From an uncultured Paracoccaceae bacterium (GTDB lineage Bacteria; Pseudomonadota; Alphaproteobacteria; Rhodobacterales; Rhodobacteraceae): DNA of 64,000 nucleotides. Below the pieces are notes generated by a model. The model saw only the letters and a program-made list of their open reading frames with translations. It made no database searches and was not told where the DNA came from. How positions within the stretch are numbered: the stretch's first letter is position 1; every line of letters begins with the position of its first letter. Shown piece after piece: positions 27,546-35,341 of this stretch. Both the position numbers and the translations under genes were made by a program. Location of the stretch: the NCBI GenBank assembly GCA_937916485.1, contig CALFSV010000118.1:1-64000 (forward strand). Direction: 5' to 3'.

Positions 27546-28815
27546 TTTCCGCCTCTCCCCGCTCGTTTACCGCCCAGGTCTGGATACCGTTGTTGTGATA
27601 GATGGAGTTCTCGCCCCGGATCTCGCGCAGCTGATCCTTGGTCGGCTGAACGTAGCCAGTTGAATCATGCGCCCGGCTTTGCAGGAGCATCGGGCGTCCG
27701 TCCCAGTCAAAGTCGTAGTAGAACCGATGCATCGACTTGGTGAACGACGGGCCGGACATCCGGGCCTGATGCCAGGTGATGCCACCGTCTATGGTGACAT
27801 CGACACGCGGGATGGTGCCGCGGCCGGACCAGGCCACACCGGTCAGAACCATGGGGCCGGGACCGTGGGTGATGGGGGCCTGCGGGCTGGGGTTGGTGAT
27901 GACCGACTTTGCGTCCATCTCCCAGGTGAACCGGCGGGCCTGACCATCGGCCAGAAGGTCGGTGTATTTGGACGTTTCTTCGCGGTGATGCCAGGGCTGA
28001 TCGCCCACTTCTAGGCGGCGCAACCACTTGACCCACATGTTGCCTTCCCAGCCGGGGACAACCAGGCGCACGGGATAGCCCTGTTCGGGACGCAGCGCCT
28101 CTCCGTTCATCTTGAAGGCGACAAGACAATCGTCGAGTGCCTTTTCCATCGGGATGGAGCGCGTCATGCCGCTGGCATCCGCGCCTTCGGCGAGCAGCCA
28201 TTTTCCTGTCGTCTTGACGCCTGCCTCTTCAAGAAGGAGGCGCAGCGGGACACCGGTATACATGACGTTGTGGATCATGCCGTGGGTGAACTGGCAGCCA
28301 TTAAGCTGGGCACCCGCCCATTCCATGCCGGAGTTGGCAGCGCATTCCAGGAAATAGACGTGGTTTTCACGCGGAAACCGCATCAGGTCCTGCATTGTAA
28401 AGACCAGCGGGTTGTCGACGAGGCCATTGATCATCAGGCGATGCTGGGCCGGGTCGACCTCGGCGATGCCGCCGTGATGCCGCTCAAAGCACAGCCCGCT
28501 GGGGGTGATGATGCCGTCCATCTCGTGCAAAGGCGTGAAATTGACCGAACTGACCGCATCGGCGGTCAGCCAGGGCACGTTGCGGCGCACGACGTGGGCC
28601 TCAAACTCGGACGGGACGCCATAGGGATTGGCGTCGACGCCCTCGCCCAGGAACTGCGCCCAGGGCTGTTTCTCGGTGATGGCGGGGTCGGGGGCGGCTT
28701 GCCCCTTGGCCATGGTCGCGCCGACGGTGGCGCCGCCAGCGGCCAGCGCCCCGGCCAGAAAGTTCCGGCGCGAGGGCTTTGCCCCTTTGTACAATTGTAC
28801 CAATGGATCCTTCAT
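27529..28815 (-). CDS. soxC: SoxC, molybdenum subunit of sulfane dehydrogenase
   Basis: 428-residue sulfite-oxidase-fold molybdoprotein. Tat signal PSRRNFLAGALAAGG (residues 14-28) indicates export after cofactor insertion. The Mo-ligating cysteine is Cys158 in VYFLECAANSG; the C-terminal dimerisation domain follows. With SoxD it oxidises the SoxY-Cys-bound sulfane sulfur, so this bacterium should oxidise thiosulfate fully to sulfate without sulfur globules. The start at 28815 follows GGAGGGATC; soxB ends 25 bases before it. Confidence 0.94.
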   Translation of the reverse strand: MKDPLVQLYKGAKPSRRNFLAGALAAGGATVGATMAKGQAAPDPAITEKQPWAQFLGEGVDANPYGVPSEFEAHVVRRNVPWLTADAVSSVNFTPLHEMDGIITPSGLCFERHHGGIAEVDPAQHRLMINGLVDNPLVFTMQDLMRFPRENHVYFLECAANSGMEWAGAQLNGCQFTHGMIHNVMYTGVPLRLLLEEAGVKTTGKWLLAEGADASGMTRSIPMEKALDDCLVAFKMNGEALRPEQGYPVRLVVPGWEGNMWVKWLRRLEVGDQPWHHREETSKYTDLLADGQARRFTWEMDAKSVITNPSPQAPITHGPGPMVLTGVAWSGRGTIPRVDVTIDGGITWHQARMSGPSFTKSMHRFYYDFDWDGRPMLLQSRAHDSTGYVQPTKDQLREIRGENSIYHNNGIQTWAVNERGEAENVEIS

Positions 28816-28839
28816 GATGTGATCCCTCCTCTGCTACGC

Positions 28840-30543
28840 TCAGGCACCCACGACCTTGACGGACGTGTTGGGGGCCACGCTGACTGTGTCCTGTTTGCGA
28901 ATGTGGTTTTCGACGACGTCCCAGATCTGGGGGCCTTCGGTGGCCTGGTTCACGCTGGCCCATCCGGCGACCACATAGGTGCTGGCCGGATCAAGCGTTT
29001 CCCCTGTCTTTAGCATGGTCAGGCCGGAAATCCGGCTGCCGATCGGCTGGTTGACGTCAATGGTGTAGCCAAGGCCACCCAGACGGACCATGTCGCCGCC
29101 CTGCTGGTAGTAGGGGTCGGGGTTGAACAGGTTGTCGGCCACGTCCTCAAGGATCGTGTGGATGAACTCGCCTGTCATTTCAGTCCGATAGGCCTTGCCG
29201 TAGGTCATAGACGTGACGTTCCAGATGTCCTCGCGGGTGATGTCTTGCCCCGGCATGATCGACGGGCCCCAGCGGACGCCGGGGGACATGGCGATGTCGG
29301 CCTCTCGTTCGCTGATCAGCGCATCGCAGATCAGATCGTCCCAGGATCCGTTGAAGTTGCCGCGCCGATACAAAAGCGTGTCGGCGTCTGTTGTGCCGAT
29401 CACCTCGGCCATTTCGTCGGCAAAGGGGGCATGCTCTGCCTCGACCAAGGCGGTCACCTCAGCGTCGGGAGCGATCACATCGGCGAAGATCGGGATCAGC
29501 TTGTGCCGGAAACCCATCATGCGGCCGTCGCGGACGTCCAGATCAACCCGGCTGATGAATTTCCCGTTCGAACCAGAGGCGATGATGATCGTCTCGCCCA
29601 CCAACACAGGCTCGGGCAGGGCGTCATGGGTGTGTCCGGCAAGGATCACGTCGATGCCCTGCACGCGGCTGGCCATCTTCTTGTCCACGTCAAAGCCGTT
29701 GTGGCTTAGGCAGACGACGAGTTCGGCGCCCATGCCGCGAACCTCATCGACCATCTCCTGCATCCGCTCGTCCCGGATTCCAAAGGAATACTCGGGGAAC
29801 ATCCAGCCGGGGTTGGCGATAGGCATATAGGGGAAGGCCTGACCGATGACGGCGATCTTGACCCCGCCCCGCTCAAAGAACGAATAGGGTTTGAAATCCT
29901 CGCTGGGTTCATCCCATTCGGCGTCAAAGATGTTCTGGCCGAGGGCATCGAACGGCAGGTCGCCGATGATCTCGCGGACCCGGTCAGAGCCAAGGGTAAA
30001 TTCCCAATGGAATGTCATCGCGTCGGGGCGCAGGGCATTCATGACGTTGACCACGTCCTGCCCTTCCGTCTTGTAGCAGGGCAGAGAGCCGTGCCAGGTA
30101 TCGCCGCCGTCCAGGAACAGGGCGTCGGGACGGTCGGCCCGGATCGCGTTGACGACAGTGGCAACGCGGTCGATCCCGCCCATCTTGCCATAGGTTTGGC
30201 CGAGGGCTGCGAAATCGTCGTAGGTCAGGGCGTAGTGCGAGGCGCTGCCATCGTCGATGCCGTAGAGGCGGCGGAAATCGGCGCCGGTCACATGGGGGAC
30301 CGCACCGCGATTGTCGCCCATGCCGATGTTGATCTCGGGCTCGCGGAACCAGATCGGTTTAAGCTGGGCGTGAAGGTCGGTCAGGTGGATCAGCGAGACG
30401 TTGCCAAAGGTCTCGAACTGAAGAAGCTGGTCCTGGGTCAGGGCCTGCTGGGCGGCAAGCCGGCCCCATTGGCCAAAGCCAGAGGCTCCGACTATTGCGG
30501 ATGCGGCCATGCTGGCCTGCAGAAAATCACGACGCGAGATCAT
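28840..30543 (-). CDS. soxB: SoxB, sulfate thiohydrolase
   Basis: 567-residue di-manganese hydrolase of the 5'-nucleotidase family; releases sulfate from SoxY-S-thiosulfonate in the periplasm. Tat signal ISRRDFLQASMAA; metal-binding HLTDLHAQ (Asp56, His58), the GDTWHGS loop near 149, MTFHWEFTLG near 181 in place of the usual GNHE, and LAGHTHD near 310. I use the ATG at 30543, which starts the Tat signal; the frame runs open upstream but through a terminator and operator. Those two elements suggest that soxB has its own promoter. Confidence 0.94.
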   Translation of the reverse strand: MISRRDFLQASMAASAIVGASGFGQWGRLAAQQALTQDQLLQFETFGNVSLIHLTDLHAQLKPIWFREPEINIGMGDNRGAVPHVTGADFRRLYGIDDGSASHYALTYDDFAALGQTYGKMGGIDRVATVVNAIRADRPDALFLDGGDTWHGSLPCYKTEGQDVVNVMNALRPDAMTFHWEFTLGSDRVREIIGDLPFDALGQNIFDAEWDEPSEDFKPYSFFERGGVKIAVIGQAFPYMPIANPGWMFPEYSFGIRDERMQEMVDEVRGMGAELVVCLSHNGFDVDKKMASRVQGIDVILAGHTHDALPEPVLVGETIIIASGSNGKFISRVDLDVRDGRMMGFRHKLIPIFADVIAPDAEVTALVEAEHAPFADEMAEVIGTTDADTLLYRRGNFNGSWDDLICDALISEREADIAMSPGVRWGPSIMPGQDITREDIWNVTSMTYGKAYRTEMTGEFIHTILEDVADNLFNPDPYYQQGGDMVRLGGLGYTIDVNQPIGSRISGLTMLKTGETLDPASTYVVAGWASVNQATEGPQIWDVVENHIRKQDTVSVAPNTSVKVVGA

Positions 30544-30560
30544 GGCGGGTTCCGATACGC

Positions 30561-30576
30561 ATTCCATAAATTGAAT
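30561..30576. promoter_or_regulatory. SoxR/SqrR-type operator before soxB
   Basis: ATTC-CATAAATT-GAAT, an exact ATTC-N8-GAAT site, 18 bases upstream of the soxB start and just downstream of the soxA terminator. It sits where repression of an internal soxB promoter would act. Confidence 0.65.
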
Positions 30577-30587
30577 ATTTAGGGGCG

Positions 30588-30618
30588 AAAAAACCCGCGC
30601 CGATTGTCTGGCGCGGGT
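30588..30618 (-). terminator. Rho-independent terminator after soxA
   Basis: Read on the minus strand, ACCCGCGCC at 30618-30610 pairs perfectly with GGCGCGGGT at 30601-30593 around an 8-base loop and runs into six T residues (30593-30588). It begins ten bases after the soxA stop codon. It is the clearest intrinsic terminator in the window and divides the sox genes into soxXYZA and soxBCDEF units. Confidence 0.85.
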
Positions 30619-30628
30619 CTTGGGAGGA

Positions 30629-31489
30629 TCAGGGACGGACGGAGGGGCCTTCGACGGACAGACCGTTGCCACGGCTTGCCACATAAAGCTCCAGCGCCAC
30701 GAACTCGGGCGAGCCGACTGCAAAAGTCTCGGCCCGGGTGTCGCGGATACAACCACGGAAGCGGTTGTGGGTCTGCACCAGGCCCGCATTCTTCAGCCGG
30801 TAGGTGGGAAAGCCGTTGATCTGGCCCTGGCTGAGGTGGTCGGCGCGGATGTAGTTGCCGTAGTTCTCCTCATGGCAGTTGGCACAGCTCAGCTCCAACT
30901 GACCAAACCGGGTGTAGTACAGCTCTTGCCCTTGCGCCCATGCGTCGGCTGCGGGGCCGTCGATGGCCACGTTGACGGGCATGCCGCGCGACTGGACCGA
31001 AATGAGGGCTTCCATCGCCGTCATGTCGGATTTGTCGTAGGCATAGGCATCAGCGCCCATCTGGTTGGTCCGGCAGTCGTTGATCTGACCGGCCAATGTG
31101 CGGACTTCGCCGGCCTCTTCGTTCCAGCGGGGGTAGACGGCGCGGACGCCGGCCATGCTTTCCTCTACATCGCCGTGGCAGGTGGCGCAGGATTTGCCCT
31201 CTGTCCCCTCGACGGTGTTCCAGGCCTCGATGCCCTGGTCAACGGCCAGGAAGGCCGGGTTGTCAAAATCGTCCATCTCAAGCTGACGGGTCTCGTCTGA
31301 CCGGAAGACCCAGCCTGACAGGATCGTGTCGATGCCCGTATCGCCCATATGAGCGGGGGCCGGGGCCCGGACGGTAATCTCGATCTCGCCGTTGATGACC
31401 AGGTCAGCGCCATCATCCTGGGCCATTGCAATCGAGGCAATGGAACCCAGGGCCATGGCGGCGACGGTCCTTTGAAGCACTTTTCTCAT
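30629..31489 (-). CDS. soxA: SoxA, diheme cytochrome of SoxAX
   Basis: 286-residue periplasmic cytochrome. Sec signal to about residue 23, then CATCH at 101-105 and CANCH at 202-206, so it is the diheme form. Cys139 (INDCR) and Cys247 (FRGCIRD) sit where the axial cysteine ligands of the two hemes lie, the latter being the active-site cysteine persulfide. With SoxX it joins thiosulfate to the SoxY cysteine. Start at 31489 follows AGGGAGGGA. The transcript meets a strong terminator right after the stop. Confidence 0.93.
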   Translation of the reverse strand: MRKVLQRTVAAMALGSIASIAMAQDDGADLVINGEIEITVRAPAPAHMGDTGIDTILSGWVFRSDETRQLEMDDFDNPAFLAVDQGIEAWNTVEGTEGKSCATCHGDVEESMAGVRAVYPRWNEEAGEVRTLAGQINDCRTNQMGADAYAYDKSDMTAMEALISVQSRGMPVNVAIDGPAADAWAQGQELYYTRFGQLELSCANCHEENYGNYIRADHLSQGQINGFPTYRLKNAGLVQTHNRFRGCIRDTRAETFAVGSPEFVALELYVASRGNGLSVEGPSVRP

Positions 31490-31517
31490 GGTTATCCCTC
31501 CCTCTGGACGTCGCGGA

Positions 31518-31847
31518 TCAGCTGACCGTGATCTCTTTGGTATCGGTGTAGACGGACCCGTCATCGTCGTACCAGGTGAAGGTAAAGGTCCCCGATTCCG
31601 GCACGGTCGCCGTAAATTCGAAATAGGGGTTTGTGGAAATCGCGGGCTCGAGCGTCACGTCGATGACGGTTTCGCCATTAAAATCGCACACGAAGCGGTT
31701 GATGATCGAGCGGGGGATGATGTTGCCATCACCGTCCCGACGCTGACCAGACTCCATCTGGTGGCTGATCAGTGTCTTGATCTCGATCACCTCGCCGGCG
31801 GCTGCCTCACGAGGGACGCGAATGCGGGGGGTTACGTTGTCTGCCAT
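31518..31847 (-). CDS. soxZ: SoxZ, sulfur-carrier complex subunit
   Basis: 109-residue protein without a signal peptide, as usual for SoxZ, which is co-exported with SoxY through the SoxY Tat signal. It has an all-beta immunoglobulin-like pattern; PRIRVPREAAAGEVIEIKTLI and RFVCDFNGE are family features. It holds the flexible C-terminal arm of SoxY between enzymes. Located 17 bases after soxY. Confidence 0.92.
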   Translation of the reverse strand: MADNVTPRIRVPREAAAGEVIEIKTLISHQMESGQRRDGDGNIIPRSIINRFVCDFNGETVIDVTLEPAISTNPYFEFTATVPESGTFTFTWYDDDGSVYTDTKEITVS

Positions 31848-31864
31848 CTGTCTGTTCTCCCTTA

Positions 31865-32281
31865 TCAGCCGCCGCAGCCGCCGATCGTGACCTTCACCTC
31901 TTGCGAGGCCTGAACGAATGAGCCGTCGGGCATCTGTGCGATGGCGATGACGTCCTGAGTGCCAGCCAACCGGATACGGGTGGAGGCCGATTGCGCGCCG
32001 GCAAGGGGACCAAAGTGGAAGATCCCGACAGCTGGAGTGGGGTTGCCTGCCGCCAGGATCATGATGGCCGTCGCACCTGGGGCGCTGACCGATACCGGGA
32101 CAGTGTTGCCGTTTTCAGCGATTTCGGGGGCGGTGAGCGTGATGCCACCTTCGCCGATTTCTGCGCCGCCGGTGAAGGCTGCGATATTGTCTTCGATCGC
32201 CGCTGAGAGCCGGAGGGGCAGGACCGCTGCTGCGGCTGCTCCCATGGACATCACCAGGGCTTGTCTACGATTGAATGTCAT
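31865..32281 (-). CDS. soxY: SoxY, sulfur-carrier subunit
   Basis: 138-residue periplasmic carrier. The N-terminus FNRRQALVMSMGAAAAA is a Tat signal; the chain ends with IGGCGG, where Cys136 on the swinging arm carries the sulfur substrate through the cycle. The usual ending is GGCGGGG or similar; here only two glycines follow the cysteine, still within the family range. SoxYZ is the central partner of SoxAX, SoxB and SoxCD. Confidence 0.94.
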   Translation of the reverse strand: MTFNRRQALVMSMGAAAAAVLPLRLSAAIEDNIAAFTGGAEIGEGGITLTAPEIAENGNTVPVSVSAPGATAIMILAAGNPTPAVGIFHFGPLAGAQSASTRIRLAGTQDVIAIAQMPDGSFVQASQEVKVTIGGCGG

Positions 32282-32303
32282 CCTGTATCCTTCCTCGTAT
32301 CGT

Positions 32304-32774
32304 CTATTCGGACAGGGTTTGCAGATAGGCGACCACGTCTTCGATCTGCTGAGCGGTCAGCAGAGGCGAAAGCTCGCCCGCGGCCTTGCCGGTAAAGGCG
32401 TCGCCGGGGCGAATGTAGCCACTGACGCGGTAGAACGACGGCATCACCGTATCGGGGAAAACCATCTTGGCATTGGCCACCAGGCCCCGAAGCTGATCGA
32501 CATCCCAACGATCGGCCACACCGTCCAGCGACGGCCCTACGTTGCCCTGAAAGGCCGCCGTGCTAACGCTGACCTGGTGACAGGCCACGCAGTTACCGGC
32601 AGACCGGGTTTCCATCACCCGAAGCCCTTCGGCGGGGTCGCCAGCGACCCCCGTCAAGGATTGGGCAATTGCACCGTAGTCATCATAAGCGACATCGCTA
32701 GGGGCGACATCCTCTGCTACGGCCGCTGTGCTCATTAGGGCGACAATCGTCGCCGAGAGTGCAAAACGGGTCAT
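32304..32774 (-). CDS. soxX: SoxX, monoheme cytochrome of SoxAX
   Basis: 156-residue periplasmic cytochrome with Sec signal (cleavage after AAVA, residue 20), a single CVACH at 62-66 and a Met axial-ligand region VMPSFYRVSG. The ATG at 32774 follows GGAGGAGAGA; earlier in-frame starts to 32822 would run through the operator. It begins the soxXYZA unit, with two SoxR-type sites upstream. Confidence 0.92.
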   Translation of the reverse strand: MTRFALSATIVALMSTAAVAEDVAPSDVAYDDYGAIAQSLTGVAGDPAEGLRVMETRSAGNCVACHQVSVSTAAFQGNVGPSLDGVADRWDVDQLRGLVANAKMVFPDTVMPSFYRVSGYIRPGDAFTGKAAGELSPLLTAQQIEDVVAYLQTLSE

Positions 32775-32792
32775 CTCTCCTCCCTCGTTCAT

Positions 32793-32808
32793 ATTCGAAT
32801 TTGTGTAT
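32793..32808. promoter_or_regulatory. SoxR/SqrR-type operator, soxX-proximal
   Basis: ATTC-GAATTTGT-GTAT lies 18 bases upstream of the soxX start. The wider sequence ATATTCGAATT followed two bases later by TGTATA is shared with the soxS/soxV intergenic site. It deviates from ATTC-N8-GAAT by one base. Confidence 0.65.
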
Positions 32809-32844
32809 ACGATAGGACACAAACTGCGCAGCTGACAACAACCA

Positions 32845-32860
32845 ATGCAAAATTTTGAAT
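32845..32860. promoter_or_regulatory. SoxR/SqrR-type operator, soxX-distal
   Basis: ATGC-AAAATTTT-GAAT is a near-perfect palindrome, one base from ATTC-N8-GAAT, in the soxW-soxX gap. Its centre is 52 bases (about five helical turns) from the proximal site. It lies inside a longer inverted repeat, GCTGACAA at 32831-32838 and TTGTCAGC at 32868-32875. Confidence 0.55.
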
Positions 32861-32886
32861 GTTTTATTTGTCAGCCACCGGTCAGA

Positions 32887-33453
32887 TCATTCAAGCAGGC
32901 CATCCTGCTCCAGCATACGGGCATGATATTTCTGGAAATTCTCGTCCCCAAGGTAGCCCTCTGCGACGATCCAGTTCAGCATGTTGAAGGTGGTGGAGCG
33001 GCCAAACGCGCCGGGCATCACAACAGCCGCCGCCTGCTGTCCAGAGGCCCCTTCGGGCACTTCGGGCGGATAAAACAGAATCGTCGGCGTGAAGAAAACG
33101 CCCCAGTGCTGGACCATGTCCTTCTCGCTCAGGACAGTGCCGTCAAAGTCGGTCACCTCGATGTCGCCGAACATGTTTATCTGCACGACAAAGAAGTTCT
33201 CGCGGATGTAGGCGTCGATGGCGGGGGTGGGAAACACCTCTTCGTGCATCTGGGTACAGTAGATGCAGCCACGTTGTTCGACGAGGACCATCAGGCGAAG
33301 CCCGAGGTCATTGGCCTCGGCCAGGTCCTCGCGCAGATCGCGGAAGGTGTCGCGCATCCAGTCGGTCTTGTGCAGGCCGTCGTCGCCAAGGGTGGCGGCG
33401 CTACTTGCGGCGGCCCAGATCAGGGCCGTGATGGTCAGGAGCAGGCGGTGCAT
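32887..33453 (-). CDS. soxW: SoxW, periplasmic thioredoxin
   Basis: 188-residue thioredoxin-like protein with a Sec signal (to about residue 20). The redox site is CIYC (Cys63, Cys66) in VEQRGCIYCTQM. It is expected to receive electrons from SoxV and to keep periplasmic thiols reduced; in Paracoccus it is a SoxV partner dispensable for growth. The start at 33453 follows GGAGGACCACCGA; the frame is open upstream into soxV. It lies 20 bases after soxV. Confidence 0.88.
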   Translation of the reverse strand: MHRLLLTITALIWAAASSAATLGDDGLHKTDWMRDTFRDLREDLAEANDLGLRLMVLVEQRGCIYCTQMHEEVFPTPAIDAYIRENFFVVQINMFGDIEVTDFDGTVLSEKDMVQHWGVFFTPTILFYPPEVPEGASGQQAAAVVMPGAFGRSTTFNMLNWIVAEGYLGDENFQKYHARMLEQDGLLE

Positions 33454-33473
33454 TCGGTGGTCCTCCCTAGGGT

Positions 33474-34211
33474 TCAGCCAAGGCGGGTAAAGACCGGAAA
33501 GGTCTCGATCAGCCATTGGGCGATGTAGTTGACGGTGTTGGTTGCGATCAGAATGGCAAAGACGATCAGCATGACGCCCATCACCTTTTCGACGAGGCCA
33601 AGGTATTGCCGGTTCCGGGCCATCCAGCCCAAAAACGGTCGGGCGAACAGGGCCGCAACAACAAAGGGCAGGGTCATGGCCAGGCCATAGACCAAAAGCA
33701 AGAGCCCGCCCTGCCAAAGGTCGCCCATCCCGCTTGCAATCATCAGGATCGAGGCGAGCGCCGGTCCGACGCAAGGTGTCCAGCCAAAGCCAAAGGCAAG
33801 GCCCATGACATAGGCACCGGCGATCGAGGTCGGGGCAACGGTCGAATCGATCCGCGCCTCGCGGTATAGGAGGGGAATGCGGATCACCCCCAGAAAATGC
33901 AGGCCAAAGATGAACAGGACAGCGGCGGCCACATAGGACAGCGGCTCTTTCAACTGGGCAAAGGCCTGTCCAAGGGCGGTGGCCCCTAGCCCCAGCAGCA
34001 CAAATATCGAGGTCACGCCGAGGGCAAAGGCGATGGCCGACAGCACAAGTTGCTTCTGCACCCCCGGCGCGATCTTGTCAGAACCCCGAAGCTCGGTCAT
34101 CGATATTCCGGCCATATAGCACAGGTAGAACGGCACCATCGGCAGGATGCAGGGGGTAAAGAACGACAGGAGTCCCGCAAGTGCTGCGCCGACATAGGAA
34201 ATCTCTAGCAC
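33474..34211 (-). CDS. soxV: SoxV, CcdA-type transmembrane thiol transporter
   Basis: 245-residue membrane protein of the CcdA/DsbD family with six hydrophobic segments. The two conserved redox cysteines are in FFTPCILPMVP near residue 20 and GWTPCVGPALAS near 142. It carries reducing equivalents from cytoplasmic thioredoxin to SoxW and SoxS. I chose the GTG at 34211 because AAGGAG lies six bases upstream and it places the first helix at the N-terminus; the open frame to 34271 would cross the operator. Confidence 0.9.
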   Translation of the reverse strand: MLEISYVGAALAGLLSFFTPCILPMVPFYLCYMAGISMTELRGSDKIAPGVQKQLVLSAIAFALGVTSIFVLLGLGATALGQAFAQLKEPLSYVAAAVLFIFGLHFLGVIRIPLLYREARIDSTVAPTSIAGAYVMGLAFGFGWTPCVGPALASILMIASGMGDLWQGGLLLLVYGLAMTLPFVVAALFARPFLGWMARNRQYLGLVEKVMGVMLIVFAILIATNTVNYIAQWLIETFPVFTRLG

Positions 34212-34229
34212 GACAGGCTCCTTGAAAAG

Positions 34230-34260
34230 TTCATATATTCGAATTATTGTATATGAATAT
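34230..34260. promoter_or_regulatory. SoxR/SqrR-type operator region between soxV and soxS
   Basis: The AT-rich gap between divergent soxV and soxS holds two overlapping sites: ATTC-N8-GTAT at 34237-34252 and ATTA-N8-GAAT at 34243-34258. Around them TTCATATA (34230-34237) and TATATGAA (34250-34257) are a perfect 8-bp inverted repeat, and ATTCGAAT is a smaller palindrome inside. One bound repressor here could control both directions, as described for SoxR at soxS-soxV in related bacteria. Confidence 0.75.
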
Positions 34261-34288
34261 TGTGCCGTCAATCAGCTGTGAGGGAATA

Positions 34289-34663
34289 ATGATCAGATTG
34301 GCTGCCGCAGCCCTTGCTTTGATGCTGTCCGCAACCGCCGCCTTGGCGCAGGCGCAGCTTGTCATGTTCGAAGAGGCGGGCTGCATGTGGTGTGCCCGTT
34401 GGAATGACGAGATCGCCGATATCTATCCGCTAAGTGCTGAGGGGATGGTCGCGCCGCTTGTCCGGCTCCAGATTGACGACTCGGTGCCGGCGGATGTATT
34501 CTTACAGCGTAAAGTGACCTTTACCCCGACATTCGTTCTTCTTTTGGACGGTGTCGAGACGGGCCGGATCGAGGGATATCCGGGCGAAGATTTTTTCTGG
34601 GGCCTGTTAGTTGTGCTTTTCGATCGGGCAGGGATCGAAACTGCAGCACAGGCAGATGGCTAG
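34289..34663 (+). CDS. soxS: SoxS, periplasmic thioredoxin
   Basis: 124-residue thioredoxin-fold protein with a Sec signal (residues 1-20) and the redox site CMWC (Cys32, Cys35) in FEEAGCMWCARW; the cis-proline loop FTPTFVLL follows. In Paracoccus SoxS reactivates SoxYZ through disulfide exchange. The ATG at 34289 follows GAGGGAATA; upstream in-frame starts lie within the operator. It diverges from soxV and is followed after 88 bases by soxR, probably co-transcribed. Confidence 0.88.
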   Translation: MIRLAAAALALMLSATAALAQAQLVMFEEAGCMWCARWNDEIADIYPLSAEGMVAPLVRLQIDDSVPADVFLQRKVTFTPTFVLLLDGVETGRIEGYPGEDFFWGLLVVLFDRAGIETAAQADG

Positions 34664-34751
34664 GTCAGTGCAAATCGGACACGCCTTGACTGCGGGTCCA
34701 AAAACCCCATTTCAAGATCGTCAAAGGAAGTTTATGGGCAATTTATAGACG

Positions 34752-35111
34752 ATGGGCCAATTTGAGAGGCATCGACTCGTGGGCACAGCAGTCAACGATC
34801 TTCGATTGTCAGAGACCGAACTCGACAAGATGATGTCGAGTGCGACCGAGGCATCTAATTTCCTCAAGGCGCTTAGCCATGAAGGAAGATTGATGATCCT
34901 GTGCCATCTGGTGACAGGCGAAAAAAGTGTGACCGAACTGGAAGAGCTGTTGTCATCCCGCCAGGCCGCCGTCTCCCAACAGTTGGCCCGTCTGCGTCTT
35001 GAAGGGCTGGTCACCCCCCGGCGCGATGGCAAGGCGATCTACTACAGCCTGACCGATAACCGTTCGCGCCAGATCATCGACATCCTGTTCGATATGTTCT
35101 GCAAGGACTAA
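34752..35111 (+). CDS. soxR: SoxR, ArsR-family sulfur-responsive repressor
   Basis: 119-residue winged-helix protein: NFLKALSHEGRLMILCHL helix pair, recognition helix SSRQAAVSQQLARLRLEGLV, wing PRRDGKAIYYSL. Two cysteines, Cys51 and Cys117, are 66 residues apart, the same spacing as Cys41/Cys107 of SqrR, which form a tetrasulfide bridge with reactive sulfur and release DNA. This is therefore a sulfur-switch repressor and not a metal sensor of the classic ArsR type; it is unrelated to the MerR-family SoxR of enterobacteria. Likely targets are the ATTC-N8-GAAT sites at soxS/V, soxX, soxB and 21325. Confidence 0.9.
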   Translation: MGQFERHRLVGTAVNDLRLSETELDKMMSSATEASNFLKALSHEGRLMILCHLVTGEKSVTELEELLSSRQAAVSQQLARLRLEGLVTPRRDGKAIYYSLTDNRSRQIIDILFDMFCKD

Positions 35112-35341
35112 AGGACCTTTCCTCCTTGGTCGGAACGACATGGCCCTGATCTAGCTGCCCCTTGGGATGCGCAGGTCTTGGACAGGCCAAAACCACCCAC
35201 CCCCACCCTTGTTACATTACTGTCATTGAAACCCGGCAACGGTGAATTTGCCAAGACCGTCTATATTGGACGAGAGCCGGTCGTGACCTGATGGCCATCT
35301 GGTGTATCTAGGTGTTCAGGGGTGCAGGAGGTTTGCCAAAG

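Noticed and set aside
34752..35111. SoxR as the superoxide-sensing MerR-family regulator of the same name
   Set aside because: The sequence is an ArsR-type winged helix without the MerR coiled coil or the four iron-sulfur cysteines.
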